Source of the DNA: Pseudorhodobacter antarcticus | GTDB lineage: Bacteria; Pseudomonadota; Alphaproteobacteria; Rhodobacterales; Rhodobacteraceae | Direction: 5' to 3' | Length of the DNA stretch: 64,000 nt | NCBI GenBank assembly: GCA_945862435.1 | Contig: CAMAXX010000009.1 | Coordinates: 25,174-89,173, forward strand | Shown here: one piece after another, positions 26,363 through 34,146 of the stretch | Layout: every line of letters begins with the position of its first letter | Numbering within the stretch: the first letter of the stretch is position 1 | Program-made: the position numbers and the translations under genes | Notes under the pieces: generated by a model | What the model was told of the DNA's origin: nothing | Databases searched by the model: none | The model's input: the letters and a program-made list of their open reading frames with translations, nothing else

Positions 26363-27037
26363 ATGATCCCCACGTCCTTCCCCCCTGCCGATGAAATTGC
26401 CCGCCTGACCGCGCGCGCGCTTTTGGAAATTAAGGCCGTACATTTCAATGCAGCAGAGCCCTTTAAACTGGCCTCGGGCCTGCCCAGCCCCACCTATATT
26501 GATTGCCGCAAGTTGATTTCTTATCCGCGGATCCGTTCAACCTTGATGGATTTTCTATGCGTCACTGTCATGCGCAATGCGGGGTTCGAGGCGTTTGACA
26601 ATATCGCGGGCGGCGAGACGGCGGGCATTCCCTTTGCGGCCCTTGTGGCAGAACGCATGGCGCTGCCAATGACCTATGTGCGCAAAAAGCCAAAAGGTTA
26701 TGGGCGCAATGCCCGCATTGAGGGCGCGATGCGCGAAGGCGAGCGCGTGCTGCTTGTCGAAGATCTAACCACCGACGGCGGATCGAAACTGTCCTTTGTC
26801 GATGCCATCCGCGAGACAGGTGCAAGCTGCGCCCACACAGCGGTAATTTTTTACTACGGGATTTTTCCTGAAACCACACAGCGCTTAGCAGATCACGGCG
26901 TGGCTTTGCACCATCTGTGCACATGGTGGGATGTATTGGCCGAAGCGCGCGCGCAAGCGGCATTTGACGCAGCCACCTTGGCCGAAGTGGAGGTCTTTTT
27001 GCAAAACCCCCGCGCGTGGCAAGCGTTGCGCGCCTAG
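26363..27037 (+). CDS. pyrE: Orotate phosphoribosyltransferase
   Basis: Joins orotate and PRPP to give OMP. Marks: [18 protein letters not shown], the catalytic loop [17 protein letters not shown], and the PRPP-binding [14 protein letters not shown]. Length 224 residues, of the longer alphaproteobacterial type. The ATG at 26363 has AAAGG upstream; the open frame before it lies in the hairpin region. Confidence 0.96.
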   Translation: MIPTSFPPADEIARLTARALLEIKAVHFNAAEPFKLASGLPSPTYIDCRKLISYPRIRSTLMDFLCVTVMRNAGFEAFDNIAGGETAGIPFAALVAERMALPMTYVRKKPKGYGRNARIEGAMREGERVLLVEDLTTDGGSKLSFVDAIRETGASCAHTAVIFYYGIFPETTQRLADHGVALHHLCTWWDVLAEARAQAAFDAATLAEVEVFLQNPRAWQALRA

Positions 27038-27192
27038 TCGTTTTTTCAGGGGACGGGCCTGTGCAGACTTTGGGGATAAGGGCACGGCGAATCTGCGCCG
27101 CTCGCTTCGTGCCCCAAGATGTGGTAGTTCGTGCGCAGAGGTCACCCAAAAAGGTCCACGTTTTGCGATTATGGGCGCGACTCCCCCCAAAG

Positions 27193-27201
27193 TTATCCAC
27201 A
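27193..27201 (+). promoter_or_regulatory. DnaA box upstream of dnaB
   Basis: TTATCCACA, a perfect match to the DnaA-box consensus, 72 bp before the dnaB start. A second site with one mismatch on the other strand (TGGGGATAA, 27071-27079) lies in the same 235-bp gap. Confidence 0.55.
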
Positions 27202-27272
27202 TTGCAGGGAAGGCGGTGGCGCAGTAGCTAGGTTCTTTATAAAGACCAGATCAGGCCAGAAAAGAGGACGCG

Positions 27273-28781
27273 ATGAACGAAGTTGCTACGCTGCGCCCGA
27301 TCCTGCCGCCCGCGCTTGAGTCTGCGCAAACCGATGTTCTGCCCCAAAACATCGAGGCCGAGCAGCAGCTTTTGGGCGCGATTTTGACCAATAATGATGT
27401 GTATGATCGCATCAGCAGCCTTGTTAAGCCTGAACATTTCTTTGACCCAGTCCATCAGCGTATTTTTGAACGCGCAGCAGCCCGAATTCAAAAGAACGCC
27501 ATTGTCAGCCCTGTCACCCTGAAACCCTTTTTCGAAGATGACGAGGGTCTGAAAGAACTGGGCGGGCCGTCTTATCTTGTGCGGCTGGCGGGGGCTGCGA
27601 TTTCGGCCTATGCGGCACGTGATTATGCGCAGATGATTTATGATCTGGCCGTGCGGCGCGAATTGATCGCGCTGGGCCGCGACATTGCTGCCAAGGCTGG
27701 CAAAGTCGAGGTGGACAGCGAACCCAAAGAACAAATCATCGAGGCCGAGCAGCGCCTGTATAAGCTGGGCGAACAGGGCGTGGCCGAGCGCGGCTTTCAA
27801 TCCTTTCTAAAGGCCGTCACGCAAGCGGTGGATATGGCCAACGCCGCCTATCAGCGCGATGGTGGGTTGGCGGGTATTTCGACGGGTCTCATTGATCTGG
27901 ACAAGAAACTGGGCGGGCTGCACCCATCGGATTTGCTGATACTCGCGGGCCGTCCGTCTATGGGCAAAACTTCGCTTGCGACCAATATCGCCTTTAACAT
28001 TGCCAAGGCGCATCGGCGCGGCGTGCTGCCCAATGGCGATCAGGGCAGTGTGCAAGGCGGGGTTGTAGGCTTTTTCAGTTTGGAAATGAGCGCCGAACAG
28101 CTTGCCGCACGTATCTTGTCCGAAGCCGCCGAAATTCCATCCGATCAGATCAGGCGCGGCGATATGACCGAAGGCGAGTTTCGCCGCTTTGTCGAGGCCG
28201 CAAAGTCGCTTGAAACCTGCCCGCTGTTTATCGACGATACCCCTGCCCTGCCGATATCCCAAGTCGCCGCGCGCGCGCGAAGGCTAAAGCGCACGCATGG
28301 GCTGGATGTGCTGATTATCGACTACTTGCAGCTGCTCAAGGGGTCTAGCAAGGAAAATCGCGTGCAGGAAGTGTCCGAAATTACCCAAGGCCTAAAGGCC
28401 ATTGCCAAAGAATTGAACATTCCCGTCGTGGCCCTGTCGCAGCTCTCGCGCCAAGTGGAAAGCCGCGAAGATAAACGCCCCCAACTATCAGATCTGCGCG
28501 AATCAGGCTCGATCGAGCAAGACGCAGATGTGGTGATGTTTGTGTATCGCGATGAATATTACAAAGAACGCGAAAAGCCCGGCGATCACGAGCTGGATAA
28601 AATGGCGCAGTGGCAGGCCGTGATGGAACAAGTGCACGGCAAGGCCGAAGTTATTATCGGCAAACAGCGACACGGGCCGATTGGGTCGGTTGAACTGGCG
28701 TTCGAAGGGCAATTTACCCGCTTTTCCAACCTTGCCAAAGTGTGGCAGGCTGGCGGCACAAATAAAGACGTGGGGTTCTGA
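27273..28781 (+). CDS. dnaB: Replicative DNA helicase
   Basis: Hexameric helicase of the replication fork. The N-terminal primase-binding domain (LPQNIEAEQQLLGAIL; FFDPVHQRIFERAA) is followed by the RecA-like domain with Walker A GRPSMGKTS (about residues 226-234), Walker B VLIIDYLQLL, and the arginine finger region near SDLRESGSIEQDADVV. Full length at 502 residues, with no intein. The upstream gap carries DnaA-box-like sites. The stop overlaps the next start (TGATG). Confidence 0.97.
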   Translation: MNEVATLRPILPPALESAQTDVLPQNIEAEQQLLGAILTNNDVYDRISSLVKPEHFFDPVHQRIFERAAARIQKNAIVSPVTLKPFFEDDEGLKELGGPSYLVRLAGAAISAYAARDYAQMIYDLAVRRELIALGRDIAAKAGKVEVDSEPKEQIIEAEQRLYKLGEQGVAERGFQSFLKAVTQAVDMANAAYQRDGGLAGISTGLIDLDKKLGGLHPSDLLILAGRPSMGKTSLATNIAFNIAKAHRRGVLPNGDQGSVQGGVVGFFSLEMSAEQLAARILSEAAEIPSDQIRRGDMTEGEFRRFVEAAKSLETCPLFIDDTPALPISQVAARARRLKRTHGLDVLIIDYLQLLKGSSKENRVQEVSEITQGLKAIAKELNIPVVALSQLSRQVESREDKRPQLSDLRESGSIEQDADVVMFVYRDEYYKEREKPGDHELDKMAQWQAVMEQVHGKAEVIIGKQRHGPIGSVELAFEGQFTRFSNLAKVWQAGGTNKDVGF

Positions 28782-29572
28782 TGCGGTCATATTCCTTTAC
28801 CCATGCAATCATGCGCCTGCCAGCTTCTAGTATTCTGGATGGCCTGCGCGCGGTGGATACGGGCGCGCCCGATTTGGCCCTAATGTTGCAACATCACGCC
28901 AACTATTCAGCGGCGCTTTCGGAAACGGGTGCATCAATTATTCAGCTGCCTGCCTTGCCGGCCTATCCCGATTCAGTCTTTGTCGAAGATACCGCGCTTT
29001 GCCTGCCCGAAGGGGCGGTGGTCATGCGCCCCAGCGCGCCCAGCCGTCTGGGCGAAGCAGCGGAGATGGCCCCGCATTTGGCGGCGCTTTACCCCAACCT
29101 GCGCCATATCACTGGCCCCGAAAGTTTCATCGAGGCTGGAGATATTCTGATGTGCGAGGGCGAGGTGCTGGTTGGCAGGTCGGCCCGCACCAATGGCGCA
29201 GGTATTGCCGAATTGGCGGGGATTTTGGCCGAGTGGGGCATAAAAACCCGCGAAGTTTTTACGCCTGCGGGCGTTTTGCATTTTAAAACCGATTGCAGCC
29301 TCATGGACGGCGAAACAATCCTTGCCACGCCGCGCCTTGCCGCATCTGGTTGTTTTGACGGCTACCGCATCATCCACACAGGGGCTGGCGAAGAGGCCGC
29401 CGCCAACGCTATTCGCTTTAACAATCTGGTGCTAATGGCCGCAGGTTTTCCGCGCACGCGCGATGCGCTGGCGGCCGCGGGTTATACAGTGCGCGAGATT
29501 GGCAACAGCGAATGCGCCAAGCTGGATGGCGGCATGTCCTGCCTGTCCTTGCGCTTTACCCCGCCAAGCTGA
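28781..29572 (+). CDS. Dimethylarginine dimethylaminohydrolase-like amidinotransferase
   Basis: Hydrolyses methylated arginine to citrulline and methylamine. The pentein fold is marked by FVEDTALCLP, GPESFIEAGDIL, the catalytic His167 in VLHFKTDCS, and the catalytic Cys254 in LDGGMSCLSLRF close to the C-terminus. Length 263 residues, as usual for DDAH. It overlaps dnaB by one base (TGATG) and is translationally coupled to it, though no functional link is evident. Confidence 0.88.
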   Translation: MRSYSFTHAIMRLPASSILDGLRAVDTGAPDLALMLQHHANYSAALSETGASIIQLPALPAYPDSVFVEDTALCLPEGAVVMRPSAPSRLGEAAEMAPHLAALYPNLRHITGPESFIEAGDILMCEGEVLVGRSARTNGAGIAELAGILAEWGIKTREVFTPAGVLHFKTDCSLMDGETILATPRLAASGCFDGYRIIHTGAGEEAAANAIRFNNLVLMAAGFPRTRDALAAAGYTVREIGNSECAKLDGGMSCLSLRFTPPS

Positions 29573-29605
29573 TCGGGCATAAGGGAGAAAAGCCTAAGGT
29601 TGCAT

Positions 29606-30619
29606 ATGGCCCTCACCCCCAAAAAAGCCCCCCCAAAACGGCCTCAGTTCAACATCATCGCGGTGGCCCAAGCGGGGCGGCTTGGCTATGAGGCGGCATT
29701 GCTGCTGGCCAGCCTGCGCGCAAGCAATCCTGACTTTCAAGGCCGCGTTCTGCTGGCCGAACCCCAGCCTGGGCGGCTGTGGCCGAAGGATCCGCGCATT
29801 CCAAATGGGCCGCTGCGCGAGGCGCTGATTGGGATGGGGGCCGAATTTATCCCCTTTGAGGCACGCGAATTCGGTGCGCCCTATGCGATTGGCAACAAAA
29901 TGGAATGCTTATCCGCCATGCCCGACGCACCGTTTTTGTTTTTGGATACCGACACGCTGATTACGGGCGATTTGGGCACAGTGGGGTTTGACTTTAGCAA
30001 TCCCTCCGCTTCGATGCGGCGCGAAGGCACATGGCCAACGATCGAACTTTATGGCCCCAGTTATCACGACACGTGGAAATCACTGTATGATTTGATGGGG
30101 CTGGATATTGCCCCCACCATCGACACGGCTCAGCCCGATGAATATTGGCAGCGCTATATGTATTTCAATGCGGGATGGTTTTTTGGTGCCTCGGCCCCTG
30201 CATTTGGAAACCGATTTTTGGATACGGCCTGCACGATCCGTGACAGCACCCCGCCCGAAGTGGTGATCCAAGAGTTGTATCCATGGCTGGATCAAATTGC
30301 GCTTCCTTTGGTGATCCACGCCCTTGGCGGCGGGCGGCCCAACGCCGCGCTGGCGGGGCTGGACGGCGCTGTAACCTGCCACTACCGCCTGCTTCCGCTG
30401 CTATATGCCCGCGAATCCGACCGCGTGGTTGAGGCGCTAGAGACCGCAGCAAACCGTTCCGACTTGCGCCCCATTTTGCGCGATTATGAGCCTGTCAAAA
30501 TGATGGTCTATCAAAACAAAGGCCGCAAAGCCCGCGCCTTGTTTGACCGCGCGAACCTGCCGCGCCGCGAGCAGGCGATCCGCAAGGTGCTAAAGGCCGA
30601 AGGTTTGTGGCTGAGGTAG
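29606..30619 (+). CDS. Putative nucleotide-sugar glycosyltransferase
   Basis: A 337-residue soluble protein. I see a Rossmann-like start (FNIIAVAQAGRLGYEAALLL), an acidic DxD motif in FLFLDTDTLITGD and the downstream FNAGWFFG, an arrangement typical of GT-A glycosyltransferases of the GT8-like kind. I do not recognise the exact family. The ATG at 29606 has TAAGG upstream; a TTG two codons earlier is also open. Just after its stop come two REP-like elements. Confidence 0.6.
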   Translation: MALTPKKAPPKRPQFNIIAVAQAGRLGYEAALLLASLRASNPDFQGRVLLAEPQPGRLWPKDPRIPNGPLREALIGMGAEFIPFEAREFGAPYAIGNKMECLSAMPDAPFLFLDTDTLITGDLGTVGFDFSNPSASMRREGTWPTIELYGPSYHDTWKSLYDLMGLDIAPTIDTAQPDEYWQRYMYFNAGWFFGASAPAFGNRFLDTACTIRDSTPPEVVIQELYPWLDQIALPLVIHALGGGRPNAALAGLDGAVTCHYRLLPLLYARESDRVVEALETAANRSDLRPILRDYEPVKMMVYQNKGRKARALFDRANLPRREQAIRKVLKAEGLWLR

Positions 30620-30699
30620 AAGGGGGCTTTGCCCCCAGCTGCTAAAGCAAGCTTCAGCAGCATCCCCCAGGATATTTCCAGAGCAGGGAAGCAGGCAGA
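30620..30699 (-). repeat. Two-hairpin REP-like element, copy B1 (inverted)
   Basis: Read on the - strand: head TCTGCCTGCTTCC ... AAATATCC, then GCTGCTGAAGC/GCTTTAGCAGC stem, then GGGGGC-AAA-GCCCCC (30622-30636). It has the same order of parts as copy C at 51.6 kb, with one change in the stem kept as a G-U pair. Confidence 0.8.
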
Positions 30700-30704
30700 T
30701 GGTA

Positions 30705-30777
30705 TGCGCCTTCCTTACTCCACAAATATCCTCGGGGTGAATTGGCCGTAGGCCAAGAGGGGGGCGAGCCCCCCTTT
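30705..30777 (+). repeat. REP-like element, copy B2
   Basis: Head CGCCTTCCTTACTCCACAAA with TATCC, a small stem TTGGCC-GTA-GGCCAA, and a GC hairpin GGGGGGC-GA-GCCCCCC at 30759-30774. It forms a head-to-head pair with copy B1 between the convergent GT and LysE genes. Confidence 0.78.
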
Positions 30778-31367
30778 CAGGCCCATAGGACAGGCACCAT
30801 TGAGGCAATCAAAAGCCCCGCCATCGTCCAGTTGAACACCCGCAAGCGGACAGGGTTTTGCAGCAAGGTGCGCAGCGCCTCACCCATCGCGCACCACAGC
30901 GCAACTGACGGCAAGTTGACGGCGGCAAAAACCAGACCCACGGCAAAAATTACCGCAAAACTGCCATCCCCGCCGTAAACTGTGGCGGCGGTGATCGCCA
31001 TGGCAATGGCCTTGGGGTTGACCCATTGAAACGCGGCGGCTTGCCAGAACGTCAGGGGCGACGCGCCTACTTTGCCCGCCGAGGGGGCGGCAGAATGGGC
31101 GATTTTCCATGCCAGCCACGCCACATAGCCAATGGCCGCAAGTTTTAGCCCAATCATCACCTGCGGCACGGCGTGCAGGGCTGCGGCAAGACCCATCCCC
31201 ATGACCACCACCATAAAGGCATGGCCCAATGAGATACCAAGCATATGCGGCAAACTGCGCGGAACCCCAAAATTCGCCCCAGATGCAAGCAGCATCATAT
31301 TGTTAGGCCCTGGCGTGGCGCTGGTGGCAAAGGCATAGGCAATCAGGGGGATGAGTGTATTTTCCAT
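30777..31367 (-). CDS. LysE-family amino-acid exporter
   Basis: A 196-residue inner-membrane protein with six hydrophobic segments and the family start (LIAYAFATSATPGPNNMMLLASG) and GISLGHAFMVVVMG. Such proteins export amino acids or homoserine lactones. It diverges from an Lrp regulator across a 70-bp AT-rich gap, the standard arrangement for control of the exporter by that regulator. Confidence 0.9.
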   Translation of the reverse strand: MENTLIPLIAYAFATSATPGPNNMMLLASGANFGVPRSLPHMLGISLGHAFMVVVMGMGLAAALHAVPQVMIGLKLAAIGYVAWLAWKIAHSAAPSAGKVGASPLTFWQAAAFQWVNPKAIAMAITAATVYGGDGSFAVIFAVGLVFAAVNLPSVALWCAMGEALRTLLQNPVRLRVFNWTMAGLLIASMVPVLWA

Positions 31368-31437
31368 AACCTATTATTGCAGAGTGTAGCGAATTTTGAT
31401 TGCAAATCAGCGAATTTTTATCAATTATTTGCAACAA
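31368..31437. promoter_or_regulatory. Shared lysE-lrp control region
   Basis: AT-rich gap of 70 bp between divergent starts. It holds a direct repeat GCGAATTTT (twice, about 25 bp apart), a plausible Lrp-type binding site. Confidence 0.5.
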
Positions 31438-31890
31438 ATGGCAAAAATTGACGACATAGACCATAAAATATTGCGCGCATTGTCCGCCGATGCGCGCCAA
31501 TCCAACTTGCATTTAGCCGAAAAGGTCGGCCTCTCGCCCAGCGCCTGCCTGCGCCGCGTGCAGGAATTGGAACGCAGCGGCGTGATTAAAGGCTACCGCG
31601 CGGTGCTAGATCCTGCCAAACTGGGCGTTGGGTTTTTGGCTTATGTCACTGTCGGCCTGAACAGCCATACCAAGGCCGCGCAAGAAGCGTTTGAACGCGC
31701 CATGTCGCGCGCGGCGGCGGTGGTGGAATGCCACAACATCACGGGCACAGTGGAATATCTGCTGCGCGTGGAAACGCCCGATCTGGCGGCCTACAAAAAT
31801 TTCCACACCGAAGTGCTGGGTGTGCTGCCACAGGTAAATGCGATCACGTCCTTTGTGGTGATGGACAGCCCCAAGGACATGCGGGCCTAG
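31438..31890 (+). CDS. Lrp/AsnC-family regulator of the adjacent LysE exporter
   Basis: A 150-residue protein with helix-turn-helix (IDDIDHKILRALSADARQSN; VGLSPSACLRRVQELER) and RAM domain (NITGTVEYLLRVETPDLAAY). I chose the ATG at 31438 (MAKIDDIDHKIL) over a TTG 14 codons earlier. It is divergent from lysE and probably senses the exported amino acid. Confidence 0.92.
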   Translation: MAKIDDIDHKILRALSADARQSNLHLAEKVGLSPSACLRRVQELERSGVIKGYRAVLDPAKLGVGFLAYVTVGLNSHTKAAQEAFERAMSRAAAVVECHNITGTVEYLLRVETPDLAAYKNFHTEVLGVLPQVNAITSFVVMDSPKDMRA

Positions 31891-31969
31891 CACCGCCTAG
31901 CAAGTCAATACTTCTTGCTGCAGAGACATATCGCCCCTAGCTTAGGGGCAGATTTAGAAGGAGGCTGTA

Positions 31970-33250
31970 ATGACCCATCAATTTGATACCCTAGCAATCC
32001 ACGCGGGCACTGCGCCCGACCCTGCCACGGGCGCGCGGCAGGTGCCTATTTATCAGACCACCGCCTATGTGTTTCGCGATGCCGATCACGCCGCAAAATT
32101 GTTTAACCTGCAAGAAGTTGGCTATATTTATTCCCGCCTGACCAACCCCACCATTTCTGCCCTTGCCAACCGCGTTTGCGCGCTGGAAGGCGGGGCGGGG
32201 GCGATTTGCTGCTCGTCTGGCCATGCGGCGCAGATCATGGCGCTGTTTCCGCTGATGGCACCCGGGCGCAATGTTGTCGCCTCGACCCGTCTTTATGGCG
32301 GCACCATCCAACAGTTTTCCAACACCATCCGCAAATTTGGCTGGTCGGCCAAATTTGTCGATTTTGATGACCCAAAGGCGATTGAAGCGGCGATTGACGG
32401 CGATACCCGCGCGATTTTCTGTGAAACCATCTGCAACCCCGGCGGCGCGATTTCGGATTTGGACGCCATTGCGCGTGTGGCCGATATGGCTGGCCTGCCG
32501 TTGATTGTCGATAACACCACCGCCACGCCCTACCTGTGCCGCCCCATCGAACATGGGGCGACCTTGGTTGTGCATTCGGCCACGAAATACCTGACGGGCA
32601 ACGGCACGGTCACAGGCGGCATTGTGGTAGACAGCGGCAAGTTTAACTGGTCAGCATCGGACAAGTTCCCCAGCCTATCGGCGCCTGAACCCGCCTATCA
32701 CGGTATGGTTTTTCACCCCACCTTGGGCGGTATGGCCTTTACCTTTCATTCCATCGCCATTGGCCTGCGCGATTTGGGCATGACGATGAACCCCCAAGGC
32801 GCGCATTACACGCTAATGGGAATCGAAACCCTGTCGCTGCGCATGCAGCGCCATGTGGAAAACGCTAAGATGGTGGCCGAATGGCTGGAAAAAGACCCGC
32901 GCGTTGAAAAGGTGACGTATCCAGGTCTTGCGTCGAACCCCTATCACGCGCTGGCGCGCAAGATCACGCCAAATGGCGCGGGGGCGCTGTTTACGGTGGC
33001 GGTTAAGGGCGGCTATGAAGCCTGCGTTAAGCTGGTTGATAGCGTGAAGCTGTTTAGCCATGTCGCCAACCTTGGCGATACGCGCAGTTTAATCATTCAC
33101 CCCGCGTCAACCACGCATCGCCAGCTATCGGAGGATGCACAAGTTGCGGCAGGGGCAGCGGCAAATGTCATCCGCCTGTCGATTGGCATTGAAGATGTGC
33201 GCGATATCATTGCCGATTTGGATCAGGCGCTAACAGCGGCGACCCAGTAA
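31970..33250 (+). CDS. metY: O-acetylhomoserine sulfhydrylase
   Basis: PLP enzyme of the Cys/Met gamma family making homocysteine from O-acetylhomoserine and sulfide. Marks: HAGTAPDPATGARQVPIYQT, YSRLTNPTISAL, and Lys206 for PLP in VHSATKYLTGNGTV. Full length at 426 residues. AAGGAGG precedes the ATG. A hairpin (GCCCCTA-GCT-TAGGGGC) lies just before that site. It uses the sulfide that the cys operon at 8.6-13.7 kb produces. Confidence 0.93.
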   Translation: MTHQFDTLAIHAGTAPDPATGARQVPIYQTTAYVFRDADHAAKLFNLQEVGYIYSRLTNPTISALANRVCALEGGAGAICCSSGHAAQIMALFPLMAPGRNVVASTRLYGGTIQQFSNTIRKFGWSAKFVDFDDPKAIEAAIDGDTRAIFCETICNPGGAISDLDAIARVADMAGLPLIVDNTTATPYLCRPIEHGATLVVHSATKYLTGNGTVTGGIVVDSGKFNWSASDKFPSLSAPEPAYHGMVFHPTLGGMAFTFHSIAIGLRDLGMTMNPQGAHYTLMGIETLSLRMQRHVENAKMVAEWLEKDPRVEKVTYPGLASNPYHALARKITPNGAGALFTVAVKGGYEACVKLVDSVKLFSHVANLGDTRSLIIHPASTTHRQLSEDAQVAAGAAANVIRLSIGIEDVRDIIADLDQALTAATQ

Positions 33251-33256
33251 CAAAAT

Positions 33257-33284
33257 GGGGCGGTTTGCGCCGCCCCCACCTTTT
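33257..33284 (+). terminator. Terminator between metY and the SIMPL gene
   Basis: GGGGCGG and CCGCCCC around a 6-nt loop, then a short T-run (TTTT), between convergent genes. Confidence 0.75.
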
Positions 33285-33286
33285 CC

Positions 33287-33979
33287 CTATTGCACGATTT
33301 CAAACACCACGGTGACCTGCGCCGAAATGCCAATCTCGCCGCTTGCAATGGGAACGGATGCTTCGTCCATCGCGGCCTTTAGCATCGGCATTGGGCTGAC
33401 ATATCCGCCATTTTCGCTGATCGACACGATCTTACCCAAGCTTGCCCCTGCGGCTGTGACCAGTTCGGTCGCTTTGCCAGCAGCATCCTTGATCGCCGAT
33501 TGGCGCGCCTGTGATTGCGCGGGTTTCGGATTAGATTGCTCAAAACTAAGCCCGTTCAACGTATTTGCCCCGTCTTTGACGGCCGCATCCACAACACTGC
33601 CCAAAATTGCCAAATCGCGCACCCGCGCGGTCAGCATATTGCTGGCGGTGTAGCCGCGAATTTCTGGCGTTTGCATTGTGTCATCCTGCACCCAATTGGG
33701 CTGAAGCTGCAGATTTGATGTTTGCAAATCGCGCGGCTCGATCCCCGCAGCCGCCAGCCGATCCATCACCGCCTGCATGGATGCATTATTTTGCGCCATA
33801 GCCTCGGCGGCTGTATCTGCAAGCGTGGTCACCCCCAAAGATATGCTCGCCATATCAGGGGCGGCCGATACCATACCTTCGCCAGTAACTGTAATAATCC
33901 CCGCCCCTTCGGCCAAAACTGGGCCAAAGGCTGACCCAATCCCCAAAACAATAGCCGCCACTGTCAAAATTTTACGCAT
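33287..33979 (-). CDS. SIMPL (DUF541) periplasmic protein
   Basis: A 230-residue protein with signal peptide (MRKILTVAAIVLGIGSAFG) and a full SIMPL domain (ITVTGEGMVSAAPDMASISL; QAVMDRLAAAGIEPRDLQTS; YTASNMLTARVRDLA). The family is linked to the envelope and oxidative stress without a settled mechanism. I chose the ATG at 33979 with GGGA upstream. It diverges from the 945-residue membrane protein across about 165 bp of AT-rich DNA that should hold both promoters. Confidence 0.9.
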   Translation of the reverse strand: MRKILTVAAIVLGIGSAFGPVLAEGAGIITVTGEGMVSAAPDMASISLGVTTLADTAAEAMAQNNASMQAVMDRLAAAGIEPRDLQTSNLQLQPNWVQDDTMQTPEIRGYTASNMLTARVRDLAILGSVVDAAVKDGANTLNGLSFEQSNPKPAQSQARQSAIKDAAGKATELVTAAGASLGKIVSISENGGYVSPMPMLKAAMDEASVPIASGEIGISAQVTVVFEIVQ

Positions 33980-34146
33980 GTTATCTCCCAAAACTCAGCA
34001 ACTTTAAAGTGCAATGCCCAATTGTTAGCTTTGTTTCTAGGGTTTTGCTTGCCCTTTTTGTGCATTTAGGCGACAAGCTGCTATAAACAACAAAAACAGA
34101 CGCGCGGGCGTTTATCGCTGGGCGTGAATTGTGGTAGGCAGGCGCG

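Noticed and set aside
31891..31969. SAM-type riboswitch before metY
   Set aside because: Two simple hairpins are present but the conserved cores of SAM-II or SAM/SAH riboswitches are not recognisable, and the leader is only about 80 nt.
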